19,445 bases of DNA from Phycisphaerales bacterium (lineage in GTDB: Bacteria; Planctomycetota; Phycisphaerae; Phycisphaerales; SM1A02): contig DOVP01000224.1 of NCBI GenBank assembly GCA_003520025.1, forward strand, positions 1 through 19,445, in the 5' to 3' direction. Shown here piece after piece: positions 1 through 6,513 of the stretch. The notes beneath the pieces are model-generated. The model did no database searches. It worked only from the letters and a program-made list of their open reading frames with translations, and was not told the origin of the DNA. Both the position numbers and the translations under genes were made by a program. Every line of letters begins with the position of its first letter. Within the stretch, counting starts at the first letter, position 1.

Positions 1-1355
1 GGGAGCCACTCGGGCCAAGCAAGATCACCACGTCCGGGCGGATGCATGAGCCGATTGGCGCACCGCTCTCGCCAGTGCGAGCGTTCTGCTTCGTCGAGCG
101 TGTCGGGATGGTTTCGCCCGCGGTAGTGCAGCAGCAGATCTGCAAGTCGGCGGTCGTGGAACCGTCCTGTCAGATCCCGCAGCGAATCGGGTTCGGAGGT
201 GTGTACTGCGGGCCGGAGTTTTTCGTCCTGTTTTCCAACAAAGCCGTCGTACAAAGCATCGTCGACATCGGCAGCGGAGGTGTGCGAAGGCTGGTACACC
301 TCCTCGATTCGCGCGGCGAGCGAATCCGCTGCCGCCGGATCGTCCGTGAACATCTTGTAGTGCTTCATGCACGCATCGACATTGAGTTCAATGCGATCCG
401 TCTTGAATGTCTTCAGCATCTCGGGGTTTCCGGGGGTGAGGAACGGCGATCGATTGCTCTTGATGCCCTTGATGCGGAATCGCTCCACCCCCTTCGGCAG
501 ATCGTCCTGCCGAACGAAGGTGCGGGCTGCGATCGTTTCGGCGTCGGCGGCGAGCAGATCGGTTGGGTCCTGCCGAAGATCCCACGCGATGTACTCACGT
601 TTGTTTCGTGGGTGTTTGCCGATGATATGCACGAGTGTGGTGCATCCATATTTCGCGGGGATGCGGGCACTGCTGTGAAGGAGCGGTGTGCCCTTGCCGA
701 GAAGAGACTCCACGAAGTGCCTGTCGGTGAGTTTCAGACCCCATGCCCACAACTTCGGCTGCATTTCTTTGAGAATTCGTCCAAAGGCAATGGTCGCGCG
801 GACATCGGCGAGGGCATCGTGCGCTTCGCCGTGCTCGATTTTGTTGGCCGGAGCGAGTCGATCGAGTTTGAAGGTGGGAGTTCCGTCATCGCGTCTTGGC
901 CACTCGATGCCATCGGGCCGCATGGCGTAGCAGGATCGGGTCAGGTCGATCAGATCCCACGCCCGGCAGCCCGCCTGATAGCCATGGGTGTAGGAGTCGA
1001 GGAAGTTTCGCCAGAAGCCGAAGCGGCATACGTCGTCATCAAATCGGAGTGTGTTCCAGCCGAGCGAGATCGTGCCGGGAGCATTGAGCAGCGTATGGAT
1101 CTCGCGGAAGAATACGTTTTCGCGAACCCCCTCATTCTCACAGTGCTGCGGTGTCACGCCGGTGATGAGCGTGGCTTCCGGCGTGGGGAGCCGATCTACG
1201 GGCGGCTGGCACCATCGGACGATGCCTTTGCCCTCGGGGCCAGTTACCGGGTTGAGATCCATGTCGGTCCGAATGCAGGCAAACTGCGTCGGGCGGCAAC
1301 AGCGTGAATCAACACCATCCGTTTCGAAGTCATAGAAGAGGAAGGTTCCGGCCAT
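1..1355 (-). CDS. sbcB: Exonuclease I (SbcB), C-terminus cut by the left window edge
   Basis: The reading frame is open from an ATG at 1355 to the left edge, giving 451 residues; E. coli ExoI has 475, so only the last few tens are missing. The protein degrades single-stranded DNA 3' to 5' in recombination and mismatch repair. The DEDDh exonuclease residues are visible: D9 and E11 in FLFYDFETDG, an aspartate in RFDDDV (104-109), and H179 and D184 in HDALAD. Other stretches recall E. coli ExoI closely, such as RPTQFACIRTD (21-31), LITGVTPQ and the late LLLHYRGRNHPDTLDEAE. The downstream half corresponds to the SH3-like and C-terminal domains of the family. It is divergent from the gene at 1477. 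No strong ribosome binding site is seen; AGGTAGG lies about 15 nt upstream. The product is clear. SbcB is best known from Gammaproteobacteria, so its presence here is mildly unusual. Confidence 0.93.
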   Translation of the reverse strand, partial: MAGTFLFYDFETDGVDSRCCRPTQFACIRTDMDLNPVTGPEGKGIVRWCQPPVDRLPTPEATLITGVTPQHCENEGVRENVFFREIHTLLNAPGTISLGWNTLRFDDDVCRFGFWRNFLDSYTHGYQAGCRAWDLIDLTRSCYAMRPDGIEWPRRDDGTPTFKLDRLAPANKIEHGEAHDALADVRATIAFGRILKEMQPKLWAWGLKLTDRHFVESLLGKGTPLLHSSARIPAKYGCTTLVHIIGKHPRNKREYIAWDLRQDPTDLLAADAETIAARTFVRQDDLPKGVERFRIKGIKSNRSPFLTPGNPEMLKTFKTDRIELNVDACMKHYKMFTDDPAAADSLAARIEEVYQPSHTSAADVDDALYDGFVGKQDEKLRPAVHTSEPDSLRDLTGRFHDRRLADLLLHYRGRNHPDTLDEAERSHWRERCANRLMHPPGRGDLAWPEWL

Positions 1356-1476
1356 GGAGCGCAGCCTACCTGCTCAGAAGGACCGAGGGGCCATCCGCCG
1401 AGTCTGGCTCGGGCGGCCCGGCCGATGATGGAAGGCTGATGAGCAGAGACAGACTCCGCGTCTGCCGCCTGCTCTT
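1356..1476. promoter_or_regulatory. Divergent intergenic spacer with a stem-loop against the downstream start
   Basis: This 121-base spacer separates two divergent genes and must hold promoters for both; I could not pick convincing -35/-10 pairs by eye. A nested stem-loop occupies 1441-1474: an outer GAGCAG/CTGCTC helix (1441-1446 with 1469-1474) and an inner CAGAC/GTCTG helix (1450-1454 with 1460-1464) around a five-base loop. It ends two bases before the ATG at 1477, where a Shine-Dalgarno sequence would normally sit; none is present. A second small hairpin, CCGAG-TCTGG-CTCGG, lies near 1398-1412. A role in translation control is inference. Confidence 0.4.
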
Positions 1477-4083
1477 ATGATGAATCTCCCCATGTCAGTG
1501 AACCGATCCTTTATCGCTGCGGCCCTGATGTTGGTTCCGATGGTGGAGGTCGCCGCCGATCCGCCTGCCATGACGCTGATGACGTTCAACATCCGCTACG
1601 ACAATCCAGCGGACGGGCCGAACGCGTGGCCGCACCGGAAGGATCTGGTGCTGAAGACCATTGCGGCGTACGAACCGGCCGTGCTGGCAGTACAAGAGGC
1701 GCTGCCCCACCAACTTGCGGCTTTGGTCGCGAGGTTCCCGGAGTACAAGCAGGTCGGACAGAGCCGCCGCGGCGATGGCGAGGGGGAGTTCAGCGGCCTC
1801 CTGATCGATGTCGGGCAGTTGGAAGTCTTGGACTCGGGGCAGATCTGGCTGTCGCAGACGCCCGAAGAGGTCGGCAGCGTCGGCTGGGACGCGGCGCTGA
1901 CGCGGACGGCGACATGGGCGATGCTCCGCACCTGGGGTTCATCCGGTCCAGCTTTCCTGATCGTCGGAACCCACTTCGATCATCAGGGTGAGGAAGCCCG
2001 CAACCGCAGCGCCGAGTTGATCGTGTCGAGTTTGGATACATGGTGTGATCAGAAGAAGTTGCCGGTCATCATCATGGGCGATCTCAACGCCGGTCCCGAG
2101 AGCGAATGCCTCGATGTCTTCCGTGAGGCCGGGTTTGCGCCACTTGTGGACGCGGGGCAGGGCACCTTCCATCGATTCAGCGGACACTCGTCGGGGCCGC
2201 AGATCGATTACATCCTCCGCAACGCCAGATGGCATGTGATCGGAGCCCAGATTGTGCGAGCGCGAAGTGGCGAGCGATGCGCCTCAGACCACGATCCCGT
2301 CGCAGCGCGGGTGCGCCCCTTTGCGGCGCGTGGAACCATCGATCGCCCGCGGCAACTCACCGAGACTTGGCAACCGCCGGAGCACACGTTGATTGACCTT
2401 CCGTCGTTGTCGCTTCCTGAAGAGATTCTGATGCACGCGCAGCGGATTTCCGATGTTCTGGCAGATCGCGGCGTCTCGGAGACGGACTCCCATCAACTCT
2501 CACGCGTTCGTGGCGCCTTCGATCATCCGTTCGCCCTGCCCGAACTCGGATTGGAAATGACTGATCGAGTTCGGACGCTTGCATCCGACCCGGCCGGCAT
2601 TCAGACGCTCGTCGGAGACATGCTGAACGCTGATCCGACAAATGGGGAGCGGATTCGAGGTGATGCCGAGTTGGCCGAGCAGGTGCTTGCGCTGCTGGAA
2701 GTTCCTGCCGAGACCTTCTACATCGAAGAGGATTCCCTGCCGCTGTTGGATGTCATCAACCGCTCGATGGATGTGGACTTCGGCGCGATCGTGGCGAGCA
2801 TCGCCGTGCCGGAGATGAAGACGCAACCATGGTTCGGTCGTGCCAAGCCGCCGGGTGTTACCGGGAGAATTCTTGCGGGTCAGCACGGTCCGAACGGATG
2901 GCAGGTCGTGGGCGGCGAGGGGCCGAATACTTACGACATGAATCTGGTCTCCGAAGTCTTCGACGTGGGCGGCGATGATCGATACACGGCCAGCGATCTG
3001 GTGCTGGGCGATCGTCTCGTCGTGGATCTCGGCGGAAACGACATCTACAGCGGTACAGATCGGCAGGGTCCGGCGGCGGGCCTGTTCGGAACCTGGATCA
3101 TCGATGACCGCGCAGGAGACGATCGATATGGGCAGGAGGGGGGCAGGTTCTCGACCGGCGCGGGTGCCTTCGGCGTCGGAATGATCATCGATCGCGGGGG
3201 GGACGACACGTACATGGGCACCCACTGGTCGATCGGCGCGGCGATATACGGTGCCGGAATCATCATGGATCTCGGTGGAGGCAGCGACCACTATCTCGGT
3301 GACTACTTGACCGACGCGGTCGGGGGACCACGCGGCTTCGGGTTCGTCTTCGATGAAGCCGGCGACGATCACCACATGGCCGATGGTCCCACACCATCCA
3401 TCTACGAAACACCCGATGTTCACGCGTCTTTCAGCCAGGGCATGGGATTCGGTTACCGCAAGTACGCCGCGGGTGGTATCGGCATGCTTTGCGATCTGTC
3501 TGGGAACGACGAGTATCGGGCCGGCGAGTTCAGCCAGGGCGGCGCCTACTACCACAGTCTCGGTGTGCTGCGGGATTTCGGTGGCGACGATGTGTACCAC
3601 GGGAACCGCTACGCGCAGGGTTTCGGTGTGCATCAGGCCTTTGGCGTACTGATCGAAGATGCTGGCGACGATGTCTACACCGCCATGACTGCCGCCGATC
3701 AAGGTTCGGCGTGGGACATTGCCGCGGGGGCGCTGCTTGAGCGGTCAGGCAACGATTCCTACACGGCCAACGGGATGGCCCAAGGTTCCGCTGCGCAGCA
3801 AGCGATCGCGTATCTCATCGATTGCGGAGGGAACGACATCTACACGGCGAGCAATCCCGGGCAGGGTGGCTCGGGCAACAACACCTACCACTGGGATGCC
3901 ACCAAGGCGTTTTCCTTCAGCCTGCTCTTGGATCTCGGCGGCGTGGACACATATTCGCTCGGGCGGGGTCATGATGAAACAACGGTGATCGATCCAGCGC
4001 CGGAGCCGGGCGGGGTGGGGGTGGGCGTATGTGTGGACGTGGGATCGGTGACCACTGCACCGGCTCCCTCGACGATGCCCTGA
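1477..4083 (+). CDS. Secreted endonuclease/exonuclease/phosphatase-fold enzyme fused to a repeat domain
   Basis: The 868-residue protein has three parts. Residues 6-27 form a likely signal peptide, with an AA-D cleavage site near 27. Residues about 33-280 are a DNase I-like (EEP) metal-dependent phosphoesterase domain with its catalytic set intact: N38 (TFNIRYD), E74 (VQEA), H166 (GTHFDH), D202 and N204 (GDLN), an IDYIL motif, and D271/H272 (SDHDP). The substrate could be nucleic acid, a sugar phosphate or a phospholipid; sequence alone does not decide. Residues about 290-490 form a mostly helical linker I do not recognise. From D496 to about 826 there are about twelve units of the form D-x-G-G-[DN]-D-x-Y, followed by small, Gln-Gly-rich and hydrophobic residues. 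The start may be ATG 1477, 1480 or 1492; no Shine-Dalgarno sequence decides. Export to the periplasm or cell surface is inferred. Confidence 0.85.
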   Translation: MMNLPMSVNRSFIAAALMLVPMVEVAADPPAMTLMTFNIRYDNPADGPNAWPHRKDLVLKTIAAYEPAVLAVQEALPHQLAALVARFPEYKQVGQSRRGDGEGEFSGLLIDVGQLEVLDSGQIWLSQTPEEVGSVGWDAALTRTATWAMLRTWGSSGPAFLIVGTHFDHQGEEARNRSAELIVSSLDTWCDQKKLPVIIMGDLNAGPESECLDVFREAGFAPLVDAGQGTFHRFSGHSSGPQIDYILRNARWHVIGAQIVRARSGERCASDHDPVAARVRPFAARGTIDRPRQLTETWQPPEHTLIDLPSLSLPEEILMHAQRISDVLADRGVSETDSHQLSRVRGAFDHPFALPELGLEMTDRVRTLASDPAGIQTLVGDMLNADPTNGERIRGDAELAEQVLALLEVPAETFYIEEDSLPLLDVINRSMDVDFGAIVASIAVPEMKTQPWFGRAKPPGVTGRILAGQHGPNGWQVVGGEGPNTYDMNLVSEVFDVGGDDRYTASDLVLGDRLVVDLGGNDIYSGTDRQGPAAGLFGTWIIDDRAGDDRYGQEGGRFSTGAGAFGVGMIIDRGGDDTYMGTHWSIGAAIYGAGIIMDLGGGSDHYLGDYLTDAVGGPRGFGFVFDEAGDDHHMADGPTPSIYETPDVHASFSQGMGFGYRKYAAGGIGMLCDLSGNDEYRAGEFSQGGAYYHSLGVLRDFGGDDVYHGNRYAQGFGVHQAFGVLIEDAGDDVYTAMTAADQGSAWDIAAGALLERSGNDSYTANGMAQGSAAQQAIAYLIDCGGNDIYTASNPGQGGSGNNTYHWDATKAFSFSLLLDLGGVDTYSLGRGHDETTVIDPAPEPGGVGVGVCVDVGSVTTAPAPSTMP
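2962..3960 (+). repeat. About twelve tandem protein repeats of the GGDD-Y type
   Basis: Within the preceding gene the sequence encodes repeated units with an average period near 29 residues, most of them 26-29. Each opens with a motif such as DVGGDDRY, DLGGNDIY, DRGGDDTY, DLSGNDEY, DFGGDDVY, EDAGDDVY, ERSGNDSY or DCGGNDIY. It continues with a polar stretch often containing QG, and ends in a hydrophobic strand such as FGVGMII or LGVLR. Unit six is longer. The regular spacing suggests a stacked beta-solenoid with acidic residues in register, perhaps binding calcium as RTX repeats do. The period and motif differ from the RTX nonapeptide, so this is not a plain RTX array. Fold and calcium binding are inference. 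Confidence 0.75.
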
Positions 4084-4093
4084 CAACAAAGAA

Positions 4094-4121
4094 GGCCCTT
4101 CGGCGTATTCGCCGAAGGGCC
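4094..4121. terminator. Bidirectional intrinsic terminator
   Basis: A perfect 12-bp inverted repeat (GGCCCTTCGGCG, loop TATT, CGCCGAAGGGCC) starts 10 bases after the stop codon at 4083. On the minus strand it is followed by TTCTTTGTTGT, a fair U-rich tail that would end the tRNA-Pro transcript. On the plus strand the tail is GTTTCTG, weaker but usable. It therefore probably serves both converging transcripts. Confidence 0.85.
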
Positions 4122-4136
4122 GTTTCTGAAGGAAAG

Positions 4137-4211
<75 letters not shown>

Positions 4212-4222
4212 GAGGGAATGGA

Positions 4223-4228
4223 ATTGTA
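4223..4228 (-). promoter_or_regulatory. Candidate -10 element of the tRNA-Pro promoter
   Basis: On the minus strand TACAAT (5 of 6 matches to TATAAT) lies 12 bases upstream of the mature tRNA 5' end at 4210, which predicts a very short 5' leader. No good -35 is seen 16-18 bases further upstream. The upstream part of this promoter overlaps the first codons of the divergent gene at 4244. The call is based on sequence fit and position only. Confidence 0.45.
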
Positions 4229-4230
4229 GC

Positions 4231-4243
4231 GGAGGCGTCCTCC
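4231..4243 (+). promoter_or_regulatory. Shine-Dalgarno sequence inside a self-complementary element
   Basis: GGAGG (4231-4235) is the ribosome binding site for the GTG start at 4244, with 8-nt spacing, and supports that start. It is followed by CGT and then CCTCC (4239-4243), the exact complement of GGAGG, directly against the start codon. A five-pair hairpin could mask the ribosome binding site. The three-base loop is tight, so its stability is uncertain. Confidence 0.45.
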
Positions 4244-4909
4244 GTGGTATGGCGATACCTTTGGGGGGTGCCTTCTGCGGATCCTGTCATTCTGCACCGT
4301 ACCGAGCAGTGGCTTGTCATCGACAAGCCATCCGGCTGGCATACGGTGGCCGGGCGAGGGGATGAGTTGGATGTCGAGTCCTGGCTTCGGGGGAAGGTCC
4401 CCGCGTGCAGTGAATTGGAAGAGGCGGGCCTTGTGCACCGTCTGGACCTGCCAACGTCGGGCTGTCTGCTGGCAGCGACCGACGAGGCCATCCGCGTGGC
4501 GCTTCGTGAGGCCATGTCAGGTCGAGGCAGCGTCGACATTCGCAAGCACTATCTGGCCCGCTGCGGCGTTGGGCTGCCCGATCAGGGCGCATTCGAGTTG
4601 TACTTCACCAAACGACATCGCGGATCTCGCAAGATGACCGTCTCGCAGCGGGGCGATGCTCGATCGGCGGGGCGTTGTTGCTGGCGGGTATGCGAGCGGG
4701 CCGGTGGCGGTGATCTGATCGAGGTCGAACTGCTCGGTCCGGGGCGGCGCCACATGATCCGCGCCGGGATGGCATCCCTCGGGCATCCACTCGTGGGGGA
4801 CGCGCTGTACGGAGGAGATGCGTCCGCCGAAGGGCCCCGACTTCATGCCTGCCGATTGTCGATCAACGGTCTGGTCGTCGAGTCACCACGTCCCGATTGG
4901 GCCACATGA
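4244..4909 (+). CDS. RluA-family RNA pseudouridine synthase
   Basis: This 221-residue enzyme isomerises uridine to pseudouridine in rRNA or tRNA. The family signature is present: WLVIDKPSGWHT (23-34) and the catalytic motif HRLDLPTSG, with catalytic Asp at D68. The later RHMIR and GHPLVGDALYGG stretches match the family's C-terminal motifs. There is no N-terminal S4 domain, as in RluA and TruC rather than RluC/D. I cannot name the target uridine. The GTG start is supported by GGAGG 8 nt upstream; GTG 4268 is an alternative. The gene begins only 33 bp from the divergent tRNA-Pro, so its own promoter must lie within or beyond the tRNA gene, or transcription reads through from upstream. Its stop overlaps the next start as ATGA, suggesting translational coupling to the sigma factor. 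Confidence 0.9.
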   Translation: MVWRYLWGVPSADPVILHRTEQWLVIDKPSGWHTVAGRGDELDVESWLRGKVPACSELEEAGLVHRLDLPTSGCLLAATDEAIRVALREAMSGRGSVDIRKHYLARCGVGLPDQGAFELYFTKRHRGSRKMTVSQRGDARSAGRCCWRVCERAGGGDLIEVELLGPGRRHMIRAGMASLGHPLVGDALYGGDASAEGPRLHACRLSINGLVVESPRPDWAT

Positions 4910-5433
4910 GCGACGAGCGGACCGATCAGGAACTCGTCGTCGCCATCCGCCGTGGCGAGACCGGTTGTTTCGAAACGCTTTATCACCGCCACCGCGACTT
5001 CGTTTGGCGGACGGCACTTCGCATCACCGGCGGAGACGAGCATCTGGCGATGGATGTCTCGCAGGAAGCGTTCGCCTGGCTGTTGCAGCGTTGCCGGAAG
5101 CGGCTCAGGCTGACCGCCAAACTGAGCACTTTCCTCTATCCGGCCGTCCGCAACATCGCCCTGACCCACCTGCGGCGAACCAGCCGGGAGTCTCTCGGCG
5201 AGGTGCCGGAGCGGCCCGCGCCGGATGAGCCCGGGACTTCGGACACGTTGGAAGTTCTGCTGAGCAGGCTTCCCGACGTCCAGCGAGAGGTGCTGCTGCT
5301 GCGATTTGTCGAGGACATGAGCCTGCTCGAGATCGCCACTGCCCTTGAGATCCCGACTGGAACCGTCAAGAGCCGCCTCCATCACGCTCTCAAGGCGATC
5401 CGCCGGGACGGAGGCGAGCATTCGAGCGACTGA
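4906..5433 (+). CDS. ECF-type RNA polymerase sigma factor
   Basis: The 175-residue protein has the two-domain layout of extracytoplasmic-function sigma factors. Region 2 spans about residues 10-80 and includes ETLYHRHRDFVWRTALRITG, a DVSQEAF motif and YPAVRNIALTHLRR. Region 4 spans about 115-165 and includes LPDVQREVLLLRFVEDMSL and the helix-turn-helix stretch IPTGTVKSRLHHALKAIRR. Regions 1 and 3 are absent, as expected. It would direct RNA polymerase to a small regulon, probably including its own operon. The ATG at 4906 overlaps the stop of the pseudouridine synthase by 4 bp; an upstream in-frame TTG at 4897 is less likely. The membrane protein at 5543 is its probable anti-sigma partner, inferred from position. 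Confidence 0.93.
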   Translation: MSDERTDQELVVAIRRGETGCFETLYHRHRDFVWRTALRITGGDEHLAMDVSQEAFAWLLQRCRKRLRLTAKLSTFLYPAVRNIALTHLRRTSRESLGEVPERPAPDEPGTSDTLEVLLSRLPDVQREVLLLRFVEDMSLLEIATALEIPTGTVKSRLHHALKAIRRDGGEHSSD

Positions 5434-5444
5434 ACAGTAGAGAT

Positions 5445-5487
5445 CGAGCATTCGGCTGGCCGTCCGCTCATCTCATGCTCGGTTTTT
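5445..5487 (+). terminator. Weak terminator or attenuator after the sigma gene
   Basis: CGAGCAT (5445-5451) pairs with ATGCTCG (5475-5481), followed at once by GTTTTT. The stem is 7 bp with a large 23-base loop, so it is weaker than a typical intrinsic terminator. It could reduce read-through from the sigma gene into the next gene. It may also be chance. Confidence 0.3.
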
Positions 5488-5505
5488 CGAATGTTCTCTT
5501 TTTGG

Positions 5506-5535
5506 TGAACCATTGACCCGCCTCGCGCGCTGTAT
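5506..5535 (+). promoter_or_regulatory. Possible ECF-dependent promoter
   Basis: TGAACC (5506-5511) resembles the GGAACC-type -35 of many ECF promoters. It is followed after 16 bp by CGCTGTAT (5528-5535). A transcript from here would begin close to the ATG at 5543, giving an almost leaderless mRNA. Autoregulation of this kind is common for ECF sigma factors, but the -10 side has no firm consensus and the match may be chance. Confidence 0.25.
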
Positions 5536-5542
5536 GGGGGTC

Positions 5543-6073
5543 ATGTCCACGCAGCAGCCTCAATCCGAGTTCCCCGGCCCTGACGAATATCCACAGTTGG
5601 CCGCTGAACTTCGGGAACTTGCGAATCGGCACCCCGCTCCGGTCGATCTGGATCGGCGGGTCGTGGGCGATCTCGACGTGGTCCGCCGCCCGGTGGCTTG
5701 GGGTAGGGGAGTTGCCGTGGCAGCCCTCATCGCGGTTGCGATTGGCGTGACTTCGCTGCTGCTGATTCCACGTCCGGCCGACCGGATGATGGCGGCCGAT
5801 CGTCCTGCCGACCAAACGGCGAAGTCGCACCGTTCGAACGAGTTCATGGCGATGGCCCCGATGGCAGCAGAACCGGACGCGAGTCTGTGGGATGTGACCG
5901 CCGACGGCCGGGTTGATGTGCTCGACGCGTTCGCAGTTGCCAAGGGCATCGAGCGAGGTATGACAGGCACAATCAGGGATTTCAATTCCGATGGGCGACT
6001 CGACACGCGTGATCTCGACGTGCTCACCGCTCGCATTGTTCGGGTGAATACCGGGAAGGAAACGGATTCATGA
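5543..6073 (+). CDS. Putative membrane anti-sigma protein with a periplasmic dockerin domain
   Basis: The 176-residue protein has about 55 cytoplasmic residues, a transmembrane helix at 56-75 (GVAVAALIAVAIGVTSLLLI), a disordered linker (about 76-112) and a C-terminal dockerin type I-like domain. The dockerin has two calcium-loop motifs, DVTADGRVDVLD (117-128) and DFNSDGRLDTRD (146-157), 29 residues apart, with Asp/Asn/Thr at the ligand positions. It directly follows an ECF sigma gene and has the single-pass topology of anti-sigma factors, so I infer it restrains that sigma factor. No zinc-finger anti-sigma motif (HxxxCxxC) is present, so that role is unproven. The start may be ATG 5543, ATG 5534 or TTG 5513. 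The stop overlaps the next gene as ATGA. The neighbouring cohesin-like protein is a natural partner candidate. Confidence 0.75.
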   Translation: MSTQQPQSEFPGPDEYPQLAAELRELANRHPAPVDLDRRVVGDLDVVRRPVAWGRGVAVAALIAVAIGVTSLLLIPRPADRMMAADRPADQTAKSHRSNEFMAMAPMAAEPDASLWDVTADGRVDVLDAFAVAKGIERGMTGTIRDFNSDGRLDTRDLDVLTARIVRVNTGKETDS

Positions 6074-6513
6074 CACGGAGCATCTGGATCATCGTGGCGT
6101 TGATGGTGCCGATCGGATTGATGGGCATGGATGAGGGCACACCGAAGGACACTGCAGCCGTCCGATTCATTCCGGTCGACCTTTTCGTCGACAGTGGTGC
6201 CACCCCGCTTGGCGCCTGGCAACTTGAATTCACCGGACATGGTGATGTGGAACTCGTCGGCGTCGAAGGCGGCGAACATCCGGCCTACAAGCAGCCACCA
6301 CACTACGACACCGAGGCACTCATGCACGACCGGGTGATCCTCGCCGCCCTGAATACGACCGATACCCTTCCGACGGGCAAGACTCGTGTCGCCCGCCTGC
6401 ACCTGCGAGTGAGTGGCGAGCCGACCTTTGAAACAACTTTGATCGCCGCCGGAGATGCCGATGGCGAACGTATTGACGCGACGGCTACGGCTGCGTCAGG
6501 AGGAATCGAATGA
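6070..6513 (+). CDS. Secreted cohesin-like protein
   Basis: The 147-residue product begins with a signal peptide (about residues 1-20, TRSIWIIVALMVPIGLMG). The mature part, about 30-135, resembles the cohesin-like domains that planctomycetes pair with dockerins: a strand VRFIPVDLFVDSG, then PLGAWQLEFTG, then VELVGVEGGEH, VILAALNT and TRVARLHLRVSG. This assignment rests on recalled pattern and on the dockerin encoded just upstream, not on a profile search. The protein has no other recognisable domain. It is coupled by ATGA overlaps to genes on both sides, and AAGGAAA precedes its start. It probably binds the dockerin of the upstream membrane protein or of another secreted protein; this is inference. 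Confidence 0.65.
   Translation: MTRSIWIIVALMVPIGLMGMDEGTPKDTAAVRFIPVDLFVDSGATPLGAWQLEFTGHGDVELVGVEGGEHPAYKQPPHYDTEALMHDRVILAALNTTDTLPTGKTRVARLHLRVSGEPTFETTLIAAGDADGERIDATATAASGGIE

Noticed and set aside
42..1307. Long plus-strand open frame of 421 codons
   Set aside because: It is antisense to exonuclease I, whose catalytic motifs are clear; the predicted protein has no family features.
2500..3702. Minus-strand open frame of 400 codons
   Set aside because: It mirrors the repeat-rich phosphoesterase gene; its apparent repeats are the reverse complement of the real ones.
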